Positions 26,902 through 36,729 of a DNA stretch of 64,000 nt are shown here, piece by piece (the stretch's first letter is position 1; every line of letters begins with the position of its first letter). Made by a program: the position numbers and the translations under genes. A model generated the notes under the pieces. It was not told the DNA's origin and made no database searches. It saw only the letters and a program-made list of their open reading frames with translations. Origin of the DNA: Terriglobia bacterium (GTDB lineage Bacteria; Acidobacteriota; Terriglobia; Versatilivoradales; Versatilivoraceae); contig JAKUNG010000011.1 of assembly GCA_022452285.1 (NCBI GenBank), positions 1 to 64,000 on the forward strand, read 5' to 3'.

Positions 26902-27058
26902 TATTTTTCTTTCCCCGGTTTTTAATAACTTAAATCATCATGTTTGTGGATTCTTAGGCCTCTAAGAATATTCTAGATTGCACCATAGAAAATACCTGAC
27001 ATACCAGTGGCAAAAAGAAGGAATTGTCTAATGAAAAGGTAAACTATTCTGAAAAAGA

Positions 27059-27145
27059 TGGTGCGGAAGGGGGGACTTGAACCCCCACGACCTTGCGGCC
27101 ACTAGAACCTGAATCTAGCGCGTCTGCCAATTCCGCCACTTCCGC
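27059..27145 (-). tRNA. tRNA-Leu(CAG)
   Basis: A complete class II tRNA is encoded on the minus strand. The 7-bp acceptor stem GCGGAAG (27145-27139) pairs with CTTCCGC (27069-27063); discriminator A at 27062 is followed by an encoded CCA (27061-27059). The anticodon stem CTAGA/TCTAG holds loop TTCAGGT with anticodon CAG at 27111-27109, reading CUG leucine codons. A long variable arm (GGCCGCAAGGTC-like) and T-arm GGGGG/CCCCC with TTCAAGT confirm leucine class. A T-rich run (rc of 27051-27058) follows the CCA and may end transcription. Confidence 0.96.
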
Positions 27146-27514
27146 ATCGGCAAATGTTTTGAAGTTATCATGGCCACTAACGTTTGTAAAGGTGATGCCA
27201 ATTAAGTAGATCTATAAAGTATTCCTTTTATTAGAGTTGCTAGAAAAACCATCTTGTCAATTTTCTTTACCTAAAGCAGGGTCACTTTGGAAAAAACTTC
27301 TGTGTTAGAATTCTAACTTAGAAAACGTTGCCTATACCTATGATATTGTTGTATTTTCAAAATATCCAGACCCAGTGTAGTACTCCTAATCCTGTTATCG
27401 ATCAAAAACTCAATTTTTCAGTCCTGGGGGTTGTTCTCTAATTTTCTTAACTAACGATTACCCTCAACTATTATCCCGTCAAGTTGAAATTCCCCAAAAG
27501 AGATAGACTAGGAA
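27146..27514. other. intergenic region between tRNA-Leu and rnr (369 nt)
   Basis: No convincing gene seen on either strand. It holds a perfect 14-bp palindrome GTTAGAATTCTAAC at 27304-27317 and, on the minus strand, a TTGACA (rc of 27255-27260 region) that could be the -35 element for the tRNA. It must contain the divergent promoters of tRNA-Leu and rnr. Confidence 0.4.
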
Positions 27515-29785
27515 ATGCTAATTAATCTTCCAGAAGAATTCTTTATTCGACTCCTCACAAATCCGTCAAAACAGATTATCAGCTTTAAAAATTTAACCCG
27601 CCAGGTGAATCTGGGAATGAAGCAGAAGAAAGAAGCAAGAACCTTGCTAAATGAAATGGTTCGGTCTGGTTTTCTAATGAGGCTTAAAAACGGAACCTAT
27701 ATTCTTCCTTCCCAACAAAAATTAATACGAGGAAAAATTTTCTCCCATCGAAATGGTTATGGATTTCTAATTCCAGAAAAAAGATCAATGAGTCTGAGTA
27801 AGGATGTGTTCATCCCTGCCCGTTATATGGGTAGTGCCATGCATGGCGATACCGTCCTTGCTAGTTTTGAAAGAAAGCCAAAAAACCAGCGTACAGAAGG
27901 TCGAGTCATCAAAGTCTTAAAAAGAAAAAATATCATCTTGGTAGGACAATTTAGAACCAACTTCCCCGACCATTGGGTCACCCCTTATAACCCAAAAATT
28001 ACAAAGGAAATCTTAATTCCAGAAGGAAGTCAACAGGGAGCTACGGATGGCTCCGTAGTAACGGTTAAACTTACCCAATTCTCAAAGGGAAAGCAGGATA
28101 ATTTTAAAGGACGGGTTCTCAAAGTTCTAGGGTTTCCAGATGATCCAGGGATAGATGTTCAAATCATTGTTAATCAACATCAGATACCTGTTGAATTTTC
28201 TCAAGCTATATTGGAAGAAGCAAGATACGCAAGCCAGGAATTTTCAGCAAACAAAAAGCAAACCCGTACTGATTTTCGCCACTTAAAAATTGTTACAATC
28301 GATGGAAAAACAGCAAAAGATTTTGACGATGCCATACATGTAGAAATACTGCCTAATGGGCATTTCCAGTTGGGTGTACACATTGCTGATGTTGCTCACT
28401 ATGTTACTCAAAATTCGGCACTAGACAAAGAAGCTCAACATCGCGGTACTTCTGTCTACTTTCCTGATCAAGCTATCCCTATGTTACCGGAATCCATTTC
28501 CACTGGAATTTGTAGTCTAAAACCTAAACAAGATCGTCTTACTTTATCTGTATTGATAGAAATTGATAAAAAGGGCCATGTCTGTGGATACTGCTTTCAT
28601 GAGAGTCTGATACGAAGTTGTGAACGTATGAATTACTCTACAGTTGCAAAACTCTTGTTAGATCATGACTCACAAGAACGTTTACAATACGCTGCTTTGA
28701 TTCCTGACTTTGAACGAATGGAAAAATTGGCTCTTTTGCTTTATGAAAAACGACAAAGTCGTGGATCCATTGATTTCAATTTGCCTGAAGAAGAATTAAC
28801 CCTTGATGAATCAGGAGTACTCATTAATGTCCTAAAGTCAGAACGTAATATTGCACATCGCATTATTGAAGAATTCATGCTTTTAGCTAATGAAATTGTA
28901 GCTCAATCACTATCTGAATGGGAACAGCCTTTGCTCTATCGGATTCACGAGCCTCCGGATTCTCTCAAAATAATCGATTTTAATAACATTGCTCAAGATT
29001 TTGGTTATCGTCTTGGTACGATTTCTAGTAGACCAAATTTAGCAAAACTACAAATAAAAAAGCGTACTAAAAAAGAACACTGGAGACAAACTCAGACCCT
29101 AAAAAGAAAAAAAGATGAACTAAAGGGGTTGAATTTTAAGGTTACTTCTCGAGATTATCAGAGACTAGTTAATCAAATTCTTAATAAACCTGAAGAAAGA
29201 ATTCTGTCTTATCTCATGTTAAGATCTATGAAACAAGCCTGCTATTCATCTCAGAACCAAGGTCACTTCGGCTTAGCTTCCAATTGCTATACTCATTTTA
29301 CATCTCCAATTCGTCGCTATCCCGATTTGATAGTTCATCGGATACTTAAACATAGACTGCAAATAGCAAGTATTTCTAAATCCCAATCCTCTAAAATAAA
29401 TATCCCTATTCTTTACGAACTAAAAGACCTACAGGCTATTGCTACTCAAGCTAGTGAAAATGAACGAAGGGCAGATGAGGCTGAACGAGAATTATCTGAT
29501 CTTAAAAAGTTAGCATTTATGACTGCTAGGTTAGGAGAGGAATTTGAAGGAACTATTACACATGTGACCCAAGAGGGTATATTCGTTGAACTCATAGAAT
29601 TATTTATAGAGGGGTTTGTCCAAATTGGTACACTACATGAGGATGATTATCGATTCAGAGCTCATCCCCTATCATTAGTAGGAAAAAGATCGGGAAAAAT
29701 CTTCCGTCTAGGGGATCATGTACATGTTTGTGTAGACCATGTCAACCGTCTCTGGAGACGAATTGACTTTTCTATAGTTCCATAG
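27515..29785 (+). CDS. rnr: ribonuclease R (3'-5' exoribonuclease)
   Basis: A 756-residue RNase II/R family enzyme. Order: an N-terminal winged-helix-like region (1-75), cold-shock-type OB folds (KIFSHRNGYGFLIPE near 75-90 and the following domain), the RNB catalytic domain with the acidic metal site KTAKDFDDAIH (near 264-274) and VHIADVAHYV, and a C-terminal S1 domain (EFEGTITHVTQEGIFVELIE ...). It degrades structured RNA and matures stable RNAs. There is a poor ribosome binding site before the ATG at 27515. It is monocistronic, with 151 nt to the imuA gene. Confidence 0.95.
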   Translation: MLINLPEEFFIRLLTNPSKQIISFKNLTRQVNLGMKQKKEARTLLNEMVRSGFLMRLKNGTYILPSQQKLIRGKIFSHRNGYGFLIPEKRSMSLSKDVFIPARYMGSAMHGDTVLASFERKPKNQRTEGRVIKVLKRKNIILVGQFRTNFPDHWVTPYNPKITKEILIPEGSQQGATDGSVVTVKLTQFSKGKQDNFKGRVLKVLGFPDDPGIDVQIIVNQHQIPVEFSQAILEEARYASQEFSANKKQTRTDFRHLKIVTIDGKTAKDFDDAIHVEILPNGHFQLGVHIADVAHYVTQNSALDKEAQHRGTSVYFPDQAIPMLPESISTGICSLKPKQDRLTLSVLIEIDKKGHVCGYCFHESLIRSCERMNYSTVAKLLLDHDSQERLQYAALIPDFERMEKLALLLYEKRQSRGSIDFNLPEEELTLDESGVLINVLKSERNIAHRIIEEFMLLANEIVAQSLSEWEQPLLYRIHEPPDSLKIIDFNNIAQDFGYRLGTISSRPNLAKLQIKKRTKKEHWRQTQTLKRKKDELKGLNFKVTSRDYQRLVNQILNKPEERILSYLMLRSMKQACYSSQNQGHFGLASNCYTHFTSPIRRYPDLIVHRILKHRLQIASISKSQSSKINIPILYELKDLQAIATQASENERRADEAERELSDLKKLAFMTARLGEEFEGTITHVTQEGIFVELIELFIEGFVQIGTLHEDDYRFRAHPLSLVGKRSGKIFRLGDHVHVCVDHVNRLWRRIDFSIVP

Positions 29786-29875
29786 ACCTTATAAAGTTAA
29801 TTATAAGAACATCTTATATAAATTACCTCCGGTTATTCCTCCTTTATTTAACCTTACACATACTTATTACATCTA

Positions 29876-29904
29876 TTGACAAACGAAAAGACTTATTGCA
29901 GAAT
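29876..29904 (+). promoter_or_regulatory. candidate sigma70 promoter of imuA-imuB-dnaE2
   Basis: Perfect -35 TTGACA at 29876-29881, a 17-nt spacer, and CAGAAT at 29899-29904 (four of six matches to TATAAT). The predicted transcript would begin near 29911, leaving a leader of about 26 nt before the imuA ATG. Seen by eye; the spacing and position are good. Confidence 0.5.
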
Positions 29905-29910
29905 AAAGGC

Positions 29911-29925
29911 GAACAAAAAGCGAAT
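29911..29925 (+). promoter_or_regulatory. candidate LexA-type operator (GAAC-N7-GAAT direct repeat)
   Basis: GAAC (29911-29914), seven bases, GAAT (29922-29925). The alphaproteobacterial LexA box is GTTC-N7-GTTC, whose reverse complement is GAAC-N7-GAAC; the present copy differs at one base. It would sit on the transcription start of the imuA promoter, a usual place for a repressor. The imu cassette is SOS-regulated in other bacteria, which makes the match meaningful, but no lexA gene is in the window. Confidence 0.4.
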
Positions 29926-29936
29926 AAAATAAATCT

Positions 29937-30701
29937 ATGCACACTAGACCTTCTCTTAAATCATTAATTGAACTTCAAATCTCAGAAAAGATTCCTACTG
30001 CTTTTCAATCCAAGAAAATTTCTAAATCCTACTTTTCTAGAACAGGTATTAAAGAGATTGATTCCTTGTTAGATGGTATTCCTTACGGTGAGTTTACAGA
30101 GATTACTGGAGAAACAAGCTGTGGTTCTACAACACTAGTACTTTCTTTCCTAGCAGAAATTACTCAAAAGCAACAATTGGGAGCTTTTGTCGATCCTTCC
30201 AATTCTCTTGATATTGAATCTTGTAGTACAGTGGGAATCAATTTAAATCAATTACTATGGGTCCGTTTTGGACAAAAAGAACAAAAACTTTGGGAAAAAT
30301 TAGAACAAGCACTCAAAGTCACTGACTTGCTTTTGCACAACCGAGGATTTGGTGCTGTTGTACTAGATCTTAGAGGACTTCCCATCAATTTCCCTCAGCG
30401 AATTCCTCCAACCACGTGGTTCCGTTTTTCCCAAATAGTTCGTGATTCTGAAACTGCCTTGGTCCTACTTAGTCGAAAATCTTATTCAAAAAGTGCAGCT
30501 AGCCTCGTGTTAGATTGTTACTGCCTGGGAGACCAATGGACTAAAACTGGTCAAAAAACTGAGGAGCTTAGAATTTCGACATTTAATGGTCTTGATTTTG
30601 GAGTGAACTTGTTACGTCGTCAACCTAAGAAAACTTTTTCTCCAAGTAACATTCCTAAGTTGCCTTCCGAAACAATTCAGTGGAAGACCCGTTTTTCGTA
30701 A
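29937..30701 (+). CDS. imuA: ImuA, RecA-like accessory protein of translesion synthesis
   Basis: The 254 residues follow the RecA-like fold of ImuA: GIKEIDSLLDGIPYGEFTEITG at 38-58 (given in parts), then the Walker A position GETSCGSTT (58-66), where Lys is replaced by Ser64, and VVLDLRGLP as a Walker B-like strand. It helps recruit or regulate the error-prone polymerase DnaE2 with ImuB after DNA damage. First gene of the imuA-imuB-dnaE2 cassette, with 59-nt gaps to each next gene. No Shine-Dalgarno is evident in the short leader. Confidence 0.9.
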   Translation: MHTRPSLKSLIELQISEKIPTAFQSKKISKSYFSRTGIKEIDSLLDGIPYGEFTEITGETSCGSTTLVLSFLAEITQKQQLGAFVDPSNSLDIESCSTVGINLNQLLWVRFGQKEQKLWEKLEQALKVTDLLLHNRGFGAVVLDLRGLPINFPQRIPPTTWFRFSQIVRDSETALVLLSRKSYSKSAASLVLDCYCLGDQWTKTGQKTEELRISTFNGLDFGVNLLRRQPKKTFSPSNIPKLPSETIQWKTRFS

Positions 30702-30760
30702 GTTAGATAACTTTTCTATAAAGGATAGTTACTATTTTTCTTTAATGTAAATCTACAGTT

Positions 30761-32347
30761 ATGTCCTTTGCATGTATCTATGTTCCAAATTTTTTACTAC
30801 AAGCTCTTTTGTATGTGGAAAGTACTTTACGTGACCATAGTTTAGCAATCTTAGATGAACACCTTCCATTACCGAGAATTATAGCACTTGAGGAAAAGGC
30901 AAGACGCGCTGGAGTTACTTTAGGAATGCCTCAGAACCATGCTGCGTTATTAGGTGTAACATTAAGGAGAAGATCGTTTAATGCAGAAAAAGACCTCCAT
31001 AAGAAATTGATTAAATGTGCTTTAGTTTTTTCTCCTCTAGTAGAAGACATTCCTTTTTCAAGTCACTCATCTTCCAACACTGCAGAAAACAACCAAAGGG
31101 GGAATTGGATCTTATTGGATCTCCATGGAACCGAAAGGGCTCATGGATCTTTAAAAATTATTTCCCAGAAAATAAAGACCCGAGTTGATCAGATGGGTCT
31201 TCATTGCAATATTGGAATTGCAGCAAACCCGGACACAGCAATTATTGCAGCACGAGGGATCGCAGGAATTACAATTATTTCTCCAGGTCACGAAGCTGAA
31301 CAACTTAAAAGTCTTTCGGTTTATCTGCTTAATCTAATACCAGACCATCAAAAAATATTTTTTTTATGGGGAATTAAAACTTTAGGGGATCTTGCTAATC
31401 TTCCAGATATTGGATTGGTCAAACGTTTAGGATTAGAAGGAAAAAGATTAAAAACCTTAGCACAGGGAAAACATAATCGTCCTCTTGTTCCTACCAATAA
31501 AGATTTAAACTTTCAAGAATCTTTGGAACTAGATTTTCCTATTGAAAAAACTGAAGCCTTATTGTTTGTTCTCTTTCGATTACTCAATCTAATATGTACA
31601 AAAATGAATTCCAAAAGGCTATCAGCAAGTAATTTAAGTCTCTCTTTGGAGTTCGAATCATTAAAGTTAAATCATGGACCAGAATATAAAGAAAATCGAG
31701 ACAAAGCTGTGTACTCTACCACTTTTAATTTTCCTGAACCTCTTAATAATCCTCACATAATTCTCAAATTACTACATTTAAAGTTAGAAGGTTTTTCTCC
31801 TCAGGGATCAATTACAAAAATTCATGTTCATGCAAAAACAACCCGTTCTTCTCGAACTCAGGGACTACTTTTGAATCCTGCTATCCCTGAACCTGGTCAA
31901 CTTCAATTAACATTAGAACAAATTTCTACCATTGTAGGGAGTAATAAAGCTGGTTCACCATACCTTCCTGAAACCCATCAACCTGATGCCTGCCAGATAA
32001 AAGCTTTTTTTCCAAACATCTGGATCAAGTTATCTCCGTCGACAACTCAAATAAAAAAATCAAAGATTATTTCTCCATCTTTACGACGATTTCGTCCCCC
32101 TATCCCTACCCATGTTGAAACCAAAAAAAACGTCCCTTGTACAATAACATTTAAAAAAAAACGACAAGAGATTTTAGATGTAGCTGGACCTTGGAAATTG
32201 AGTGGTCATTGGTGGAAAGACTCGCACTGGTGCCATGAAGAATGGGATATTTCACTTTTTAAAAAGAAAAGCAGAAAAAGGGTCATTTATAAAATCTATT
32301 ACGACTGTCAAAGAAGTCAATGGTACATAGAAGGTCTTTATGATTGA
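30761..32347 (+). CDS. imuB: ImuB, inactive Y-family polymerase homologue
   Basis: A 528-residue Y-family DNA polymerase-like protein. The N-terminus (MSFACIYVPNFLLQALL) lacks the Asp of the Y-family metal motif, and no SxDE-type acidic pair is visible further on, as is normal for ImuB, which acts as a hub that binds the sliding clamp and ImuA/DnaE2 rather than as a polymerase. The helix-hairpin-helix-like region GIKTLGDLANLPDIGLVKRLG (about 205-225) and the palm/little-finger-like regions are present. The basic C-terminal tail (RRFRPPIPTHVETKK, KRQEILDVAGPWKLSGHWW) matches other ImuB proteins. Confidence 0.9.
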   Translation: MSFACIYVPNFLLQALLYVESTLRDHSLAILDEHLPLPRIIALEEKARRAGVTLGMPQNHAALLGVTLRRRSFNAEKDLHKKLIKCALVFSPLVEDIPFSSHSSSNTAENNQRGNWILLDLHGTERAHGSLKIISQKIKTRVDQMGLHCNIGIAANPDTAIIAARGIAGITIISPGHEAEQLKSLSVYLLNLIPDHQKIFFLWGIKTLGDLANLPDIGLVKRLGLEGKRLKTLAQGKHNRPLVPTNKDLNFQESLELDFPIEKTEALLFVLFRLLNLICTKMNSKRLSASNLSLSLEFESLKLNHGPEYKENRDKAVYSTTFNFPEPLNNPHIILKLLHLKLEGFSPQGSITKIHVHAKTTRSSRTQGLLLNPAIPEPGQLQLTLEQISTIVGSNKAGSPYLPETHQPDACQIKAFFPNIWIKLSPSTTQIKKSKIISPSLRRFRPPIPTHVETKKNVPCTITFKKKRQEILDVAGPWKLSGHWWKDSHWCHEEWDISLFKKKSRKRVIYKIYYDCQRSQWYIEGLYD

Positions 32348-32406
32348 TTACAAGTTTTTTATTTATGTACTTTTCCTATAAAGTAAATTCTTAAATATCT
32401 ACTGTG

Positions 32407-35400
32407 ATGTACACCGAACTTCACGCTCGATCAGCATTTAGTTTTCTCGAAGGTGCTTCTCTCCCAGAGAACTTAGTTAGAACAGCAGCAATGCTAGATC
32501 TTCCAGGCATTGCTTTGTTAGACCGCGATGGAATTTATGGTGCTCCTCGATTTTATTTGGAGGCAAAAAAATTAGGTATTCGAGCATATATTGGCGCAGA
32601 AGTTACAGTAGAATCTTTCAAACTGCAATCACCATACTCCGTTCGTTATCCTCTATTGGTAAAAAATCGTGAGGGATATAAAAATCTTTGTCGGTTAATT
32701 ACTAGATACCAATTGAAATCCAATAAAAAGGGTATGGGCCAGGCGACTTCTATAGATTTACAAGACTATGCCTCTGGACTCATTTGCCTAACTGGGGGAG
32801 AAGGAGGACCATTGGATGCTGCCCTGAACTATGGCGGGTATGAAGCAGGCAAAAAAGAAGTTGAAAAGCTTTGTTTTATCTATGGCACTAAGAATGTATA
32901 CATAGAATTACAGCGCCACAGCAATAGGGAAGAAGAATTTAAAAATCAAGCAGCAATAAAAATTGCTAAGTCCTTTAATATTCCACTTCTAGCCACTAAT
33001 GGTGTTCGTTATGCCTCTCCCCAAGAACGAGAAATTCTAGATGTTTTTACTTGCGTCAAAAATCATTGTCAGCTGGAAACATCCCAAAAACTATTAGAAA
33101 ATAACTCAGAACGACACTTGCGTAGCCATAAGGAAATGGTCCAATTATTTTCAGACCTGCCCAGCGCTCTTTCCAATACTAAAGAACTTTCTTCTCGCCT
33201 TGAATTTAACCTGTCTGATTTAGGATATGAATTCCCTAAATATCCTGTTCCTCCAGGAGAAAGTATGATGTCTTTTTTATGCCAACGTACAAGAGAAGGA
33301 TTCAATTATCGGTATTCTCTTAAAAAAAACCATAGGTTATTTCAGCAAGCCAGAATTCAAATAGAACGAGAGCTGAAATTAATTCAAAAATTGAATCTAG
33401 AGGGCTATTTTTTGATTGTTTGGGACATTGTTCGATTTTGTAAAGAAATAGGAATTTTAGCTCAGGGCCGCGGGTCAGCAGCTAACAGTGTAGTTTGTTA
33501 TGCATTAGGAATTACAGCTGTCGATCCTATTAGTATGGACTTGTTATTTGAACGTTTCCTCTCAGAACAAAGATCTGAATGGCCTGATATTGATATTGAT
33601 CTTCCCAGTGGAAAGGATCGAGAACGTGTTATTCAATATGTTTATCAACGTTATGGAAAACTTGGGGCTGCAATGACAGCCAACGTTATTACCTATCAAA
33701 AACGCTCAGCCTACCGAGAAGTCGGAAAAGTGTTGGGATTTAATCTTAAAACCCAAAATCAGATTTCTGCTTTAATAGAAACTCAGGACAAAAAAGATAC
33801 TTCCGATAGATTAGAACATTACTTATACCAGTCAGATTTGGATAGAAAATACCCCAGAATAGCTAAATATATAGAACTGTGTCAGAACATACGCAACCTA
33901 CCAAGAAATTTAGGTCAGCATTCTGGTGGAATGGTGATTTGTCAAGGCCAACTAGATTCGATTGTCCCTCTAGAACCGGCCACCATGGCTGGTAGAGTAG
34001 TAGTACAGTGGGATAAGAAAGATTGTGCAGAAATGGGAATAGTTAAAGTTGATCTTTTAGGTCTTGGAATGATGGCCGTTATCAAAGATTGTCTAGAATT
34101 GGTTCCTAAAACTTATGGGGATCAGATTAATTTACACCAACTTCCTCCTAATGATCCAAAAGTTTTTAAAACACTACAAAAGGCCGATACAGTTGGCATG
34201 TTTCAAATAGAAAGTCGAGCTCAAATGTCAGCACTTCCCCGTAATCACCCAAACCGATTTTATGACTTAGTAGTCCAGGTTGCAATCATTCGTCCCGGTC
34301 CTATTGTGGGGAAAATGACCCATCCTTATCTACAACGTCGACAAGGAAAACAAGCTGTTAAGTACCCTCACCCATCTCTCAAACCTATTTTGGAAAGAAC
34401 TCTTGGAGTTCCCCTTTTTCAGGAACAACTCCTTCGAATAGCAATGACAGCAGCAAATTTTAGCGGAGGGGAAGCTGAGGAATTGAGACAGGCTTTGGGA
34501 AGCAAAAGATCACAAGAAAAGATGAGTGAAATCGAATTAAAACTCAGATCTGGAATGGAGGAAAATGGTATTCCTAAAGAAGCACAAAGTGAAATTATTC
34601 TATCTATTACCTCTTTTGCCCTCTATGGTTTTCCTGAATCTCATGCTGCAAGTTTTGCCTTAATTGCTTATGCTAGTGCGTATCTGAAGTGCCACTACCT
34701 CGCAGCTTTTACCGCTAGTCTACTTAATAATCAGCCCATGGGTTTCTATTCAATAGCCACTATTATTAAAGATGCCCAGCAACATGGATTACCAGTAAAA
34801 CCAGTTGATATTCTGTGTTCCGACTGGCTATGTACACTTGAAAAAGACCCATTAACCAATATTATCTCCTTACGTCTTGGATTGAATCAAGTTCGAGGTC
34901 TACCCCAAAGTACTGCTACAATTTTAATGGAGAAACGTAAAAACCAAAAATTTTATTCACTTGAAAACTTAATCAAACATGTTCCTCAATTTAAAAAAAA
35001 AGACTTAAGAACTCTTGCCCAAATAGGTGCATTCAATTCGTTTAAATTGGGATTAAATCGACGTGATATGTTATGGCAAGTTGAACGAGTCATAAAACCT
35101 TTAGAACCCCTTTTTACTAAATCTGTTGAAAATTTAGCACCTTCACCTTTGAATCCAATGTCTGATCAAGAACGTCTTGTAGCTGACTTTTATGGAATCG
35201 GATCAACCCTTGGTTCTCATCCTATGAAGTTTTGTCGCCAATTCTTAGATAAAATAAATGTTTCCCGTACCATTGATCTAAAATCATTTTCCCATGGACA
35301 ACGGATTCGTGTTGCAGGGCATGTAATAGTCCGTCAAAAACCAAGAACTGCTAAAGGTTTTGTTTTTATTAGCCTTGAGGATGAAACCGGGATATCCAAT

Positions 35401-35574
35401 GTTATCATTACTCCAAACCTTTATAATAATCAGCGGATTTTATTCCATCATGAAAATTTTTTACTCATTGAAGGGACTTTACAAAACCAAGAAAGGGTGA
35501 TTTCAATCAAAGCTGAGGTTGTTCACCCTCTCCAAGTAACTACTGCAAAAATCCAATCACATGATTTCTATTAA
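32407..35574 (+). CDS. dnaE2: DnaE2, error-prone DNA polymerase III alpha subunit
   Basis: About 1055 residues from the ATG at 32407; an in-frame GTG one codon earlier is an alternative. The N-terminal PHP domain begins YTELHARSAFSFLEGAS; the catalytic palm carries the acidic triad PDIDIDLPSG (around 393-402) and GRGSAANS; then FPESHAASFALIAYASAYLK and a C-terminal OB-type domain (GHVIVRQKPRTAKGFVFISLED). The length is that of DnaE2 rather than the housekeeping DnaE1. It inserts nucleotides opposite DNA lesions with ImuA/ImuB, causing damage-induced mutation. Last gene of the cassette. Confidence 0.95.
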   Translation: MYTELHARSAFSFLEGASLPENLVRTAAMLDLPGIALLDRDGIYGAPRFYLEAKKLGIRAYIGAEVTVESFKLQSPYSVRYPLLVKNREGYKNLCRLITRYQLKSNKKGMGQATSIDLQDYASGLICLTGGEGGPLDAALNYGGYEAGKKEVEKLCFIYGTKNVYIELQRHSNREEEFKNQAAIKIAKSFNIPLLATNGVRYASPQEREILDVFTCVKNHCQLETSQKLLENNSERHLRSHKEMVQLFSDLPSALSNTKELSSRLEFNLSDLGYEFPKYPVPPGESMMSFLCQRTREGFNYRYSLKKNHRLFQQARIQIERELKLIQKLNLEGYFLIVWDIVRFCKEIGILAQGRGSAANSVVCYALGITAVDPISMDLLFERFLSEQRSEWPDIDIDLPSGKDRERVIQYVYQRYGKLGAAMTANVITYQKRSAYREVGKVLGFNLKTQNQISALIETQDKKDTSDRLEHYLYQSDLDRKYPRIAKYIELCQNIRNLPRNLGQHSGGMVICQGQLDSIVPLEPATMAGRVVVQWDKKDCAEMGIVKVDLLGLGMMAVIKDCLELVPKTYGDQINLHQLPPNDPKVFKTLQKADTVGMFQIESRAQMSALPRNHPNRFYDLVVQVAIIRPGPIVGKMTHPYLQRRQGKQAVKYPHPSLKPILERTLGVPLFQEQLLRIAMTAANFSGGEAEELRQALGSKRSQEKMSEIELKLRSGMEENGIPKEAQSEIILSITSFALYGFPESHAASFALIAYASAYLKCHYLAAFTASLLNNQPMGFYSIATIIKDAQQHGLPVKPVDILCSDWLCTLEKDPLTNIISLRLGLNQVRGLPQSTATILMEKRKNQKFYSLENLIKHVPQFKKKDLRTLAQIGAFNSFKLGLNRRDMLWQVERVIKPLEPLFTKSVENLAPSPLNPMSDQERLVADFYGIGSTLGSHPMKFCRQFLDKINVSRTIDLKSFSHGQRIRVAGHVIVRQKPRTAKGFVFISLEDETGISNVIITPNLYNNQRILFHHENFLLIEGTLQNQERVISIKAEVVHPLQVTTAKIQSHDFY

Positions 35575-35655
35575 TTATCTTGGTTCAGTTATTTTAAAGT
35601 ACAGTTCAATAATCTTTTAGGTATTCTAGCTATCAGGGAACCTCAGGAGATTTCA

Positions 35656-36729
35656 ATGATAACTTTAAACAGGTTTAGCTTTTTAATAATCCTATGCCTA
35701 GTCATATTTATAGCACCCAGTTCAGGAGAAAAGAAGATTCCAAAAATCTCAATTGTCGTTGGCAGTTTACTACCTAGAGAAGGTGAACCAGATCGAATTA
35801 AAAATAGTCCTTTGTCTTCACCATTCGGGATTGATTTCGACTCTAAAGGGAATCTTTTTATAGTTGAATTAGGAGGAGGACGTGTCCACCAATTAACCCC
35901 TACTGGAAATTTATCACTATTGGCTGGTAATGGAACACAGGGCTATCAGGGAGACAACCAAATCGCCAGCCAGGCAACTTTTAACGGGATGCATAACGTG
36001 GCAGTCACTCCAAGTGGTGATATCTATATAGCTGACAGCTGGAACCACTGTATCCGAAAAATTAATTCTAAAACCCACATTATTTCGACTATAGCTGGTA
36101 CTGGTAACCCTGGGTTCAGTGGGGATGGTGGAATAGCAACCCAAGCCACTTTTAATTATGTTATGTGCATTACACTAAATAATACCAATGATAAGTTATT
36201 CGTGGCCGACCTCAAAAATCGTCGTATTCGAACTGTAGACCTTAGAAAGGGTCTAGTAAAAACAATAGCTGGCAACGGTAATCAAGGTATCCCCGAGGAC
36301 GGATCACTTGCTCTGCAAAGTCCCCTAGTAGACCCTAGAGCAGTTGCTGTGGACTCAGAAAATCGTATCTATATTTTGGAACGCAGTGGTCATGCACTGC
36401 GCATTGTTGACAAAACCGGAAAAATTTATACTGTTGCTGGTACAGGAGAAAAAGGATTTAAGGACGGTCCAGCGTTAGAGGCACAATTTAATTCACCAAA
36501 GCATCTTTGTATTGATAATAATGACAATGTAATTATTGCCGATGATCAAAATCAGGTAATTCGAAGATTTAATCCAGAGACCAAAATAGTAACTACTATC
36601 TTAGGACAAGGAATTGGGAATCCTTCCATACAACTAAAACAACCACATGGAGTCTGTATTGAAAAAAACTACCTCTACGTAGTTGATACAGGAAATAACC
36701 GGATTCTTCGAATAGATAACTTATATTAA
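35656..36729 (+). CDS. exported NHL-repeat beta-propeller protein
   Basis: The 357 residues start with a hydrophobic signal (LIILCLVIFIAPSSG) and then repeat NHL blades: LSSPFGIDFDSKGNLFIVE, MHNVAVTPSGDIYIADSWNHCIRKI, MCITLNNTNDKLFVADLKNRRIR, PRAVAVDSENRIYILE, PKHLCIDNNDNVIIADDQNQVIR and PHGVCIEKNYLYVVDTGNNRILRI (six blades). Interblade glycine loops (IAGTGNPGFSGDGG) are typical. Such propellers bind ligands or act as lactonase-like enzymes; no catalytic site is evident. A good ribosome binding site AGGAG lies six bases before the ATG. It is convergent with the cytochrome b gene. Confidence 0.85.
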   Translation: MITLNRFSFLIILCLVIFIAPSSGEKKIPKISIVVGSLLPREGEPDRIKNSPLSSPFGIDFDSKGNLFIVELGGGRVHQLTPTGNLSLLAGNGTQGYQGDNQIASQATFNGMHNVAVTPSGDIYIADSWNHCIRKINSKTHIISTIAGTGNPGFSGDGGIATQATFNYVMCITLNNTNDKLFVADLKNRRIRTVDLRKGLVKTIAGNGNQGIPEDGSLALQSPLVDPRAVAVDSENRIYILERSGHALRIVDKTGKIYTVAGTGEKGFKDGPALEAQFNSPKHLCIDNNDNVIIADDQNQVIRRFNPETKIVTTILGQGIGNPSIQLKQPHGVCIEKNYLYVVDTGNNRILRIDNLY

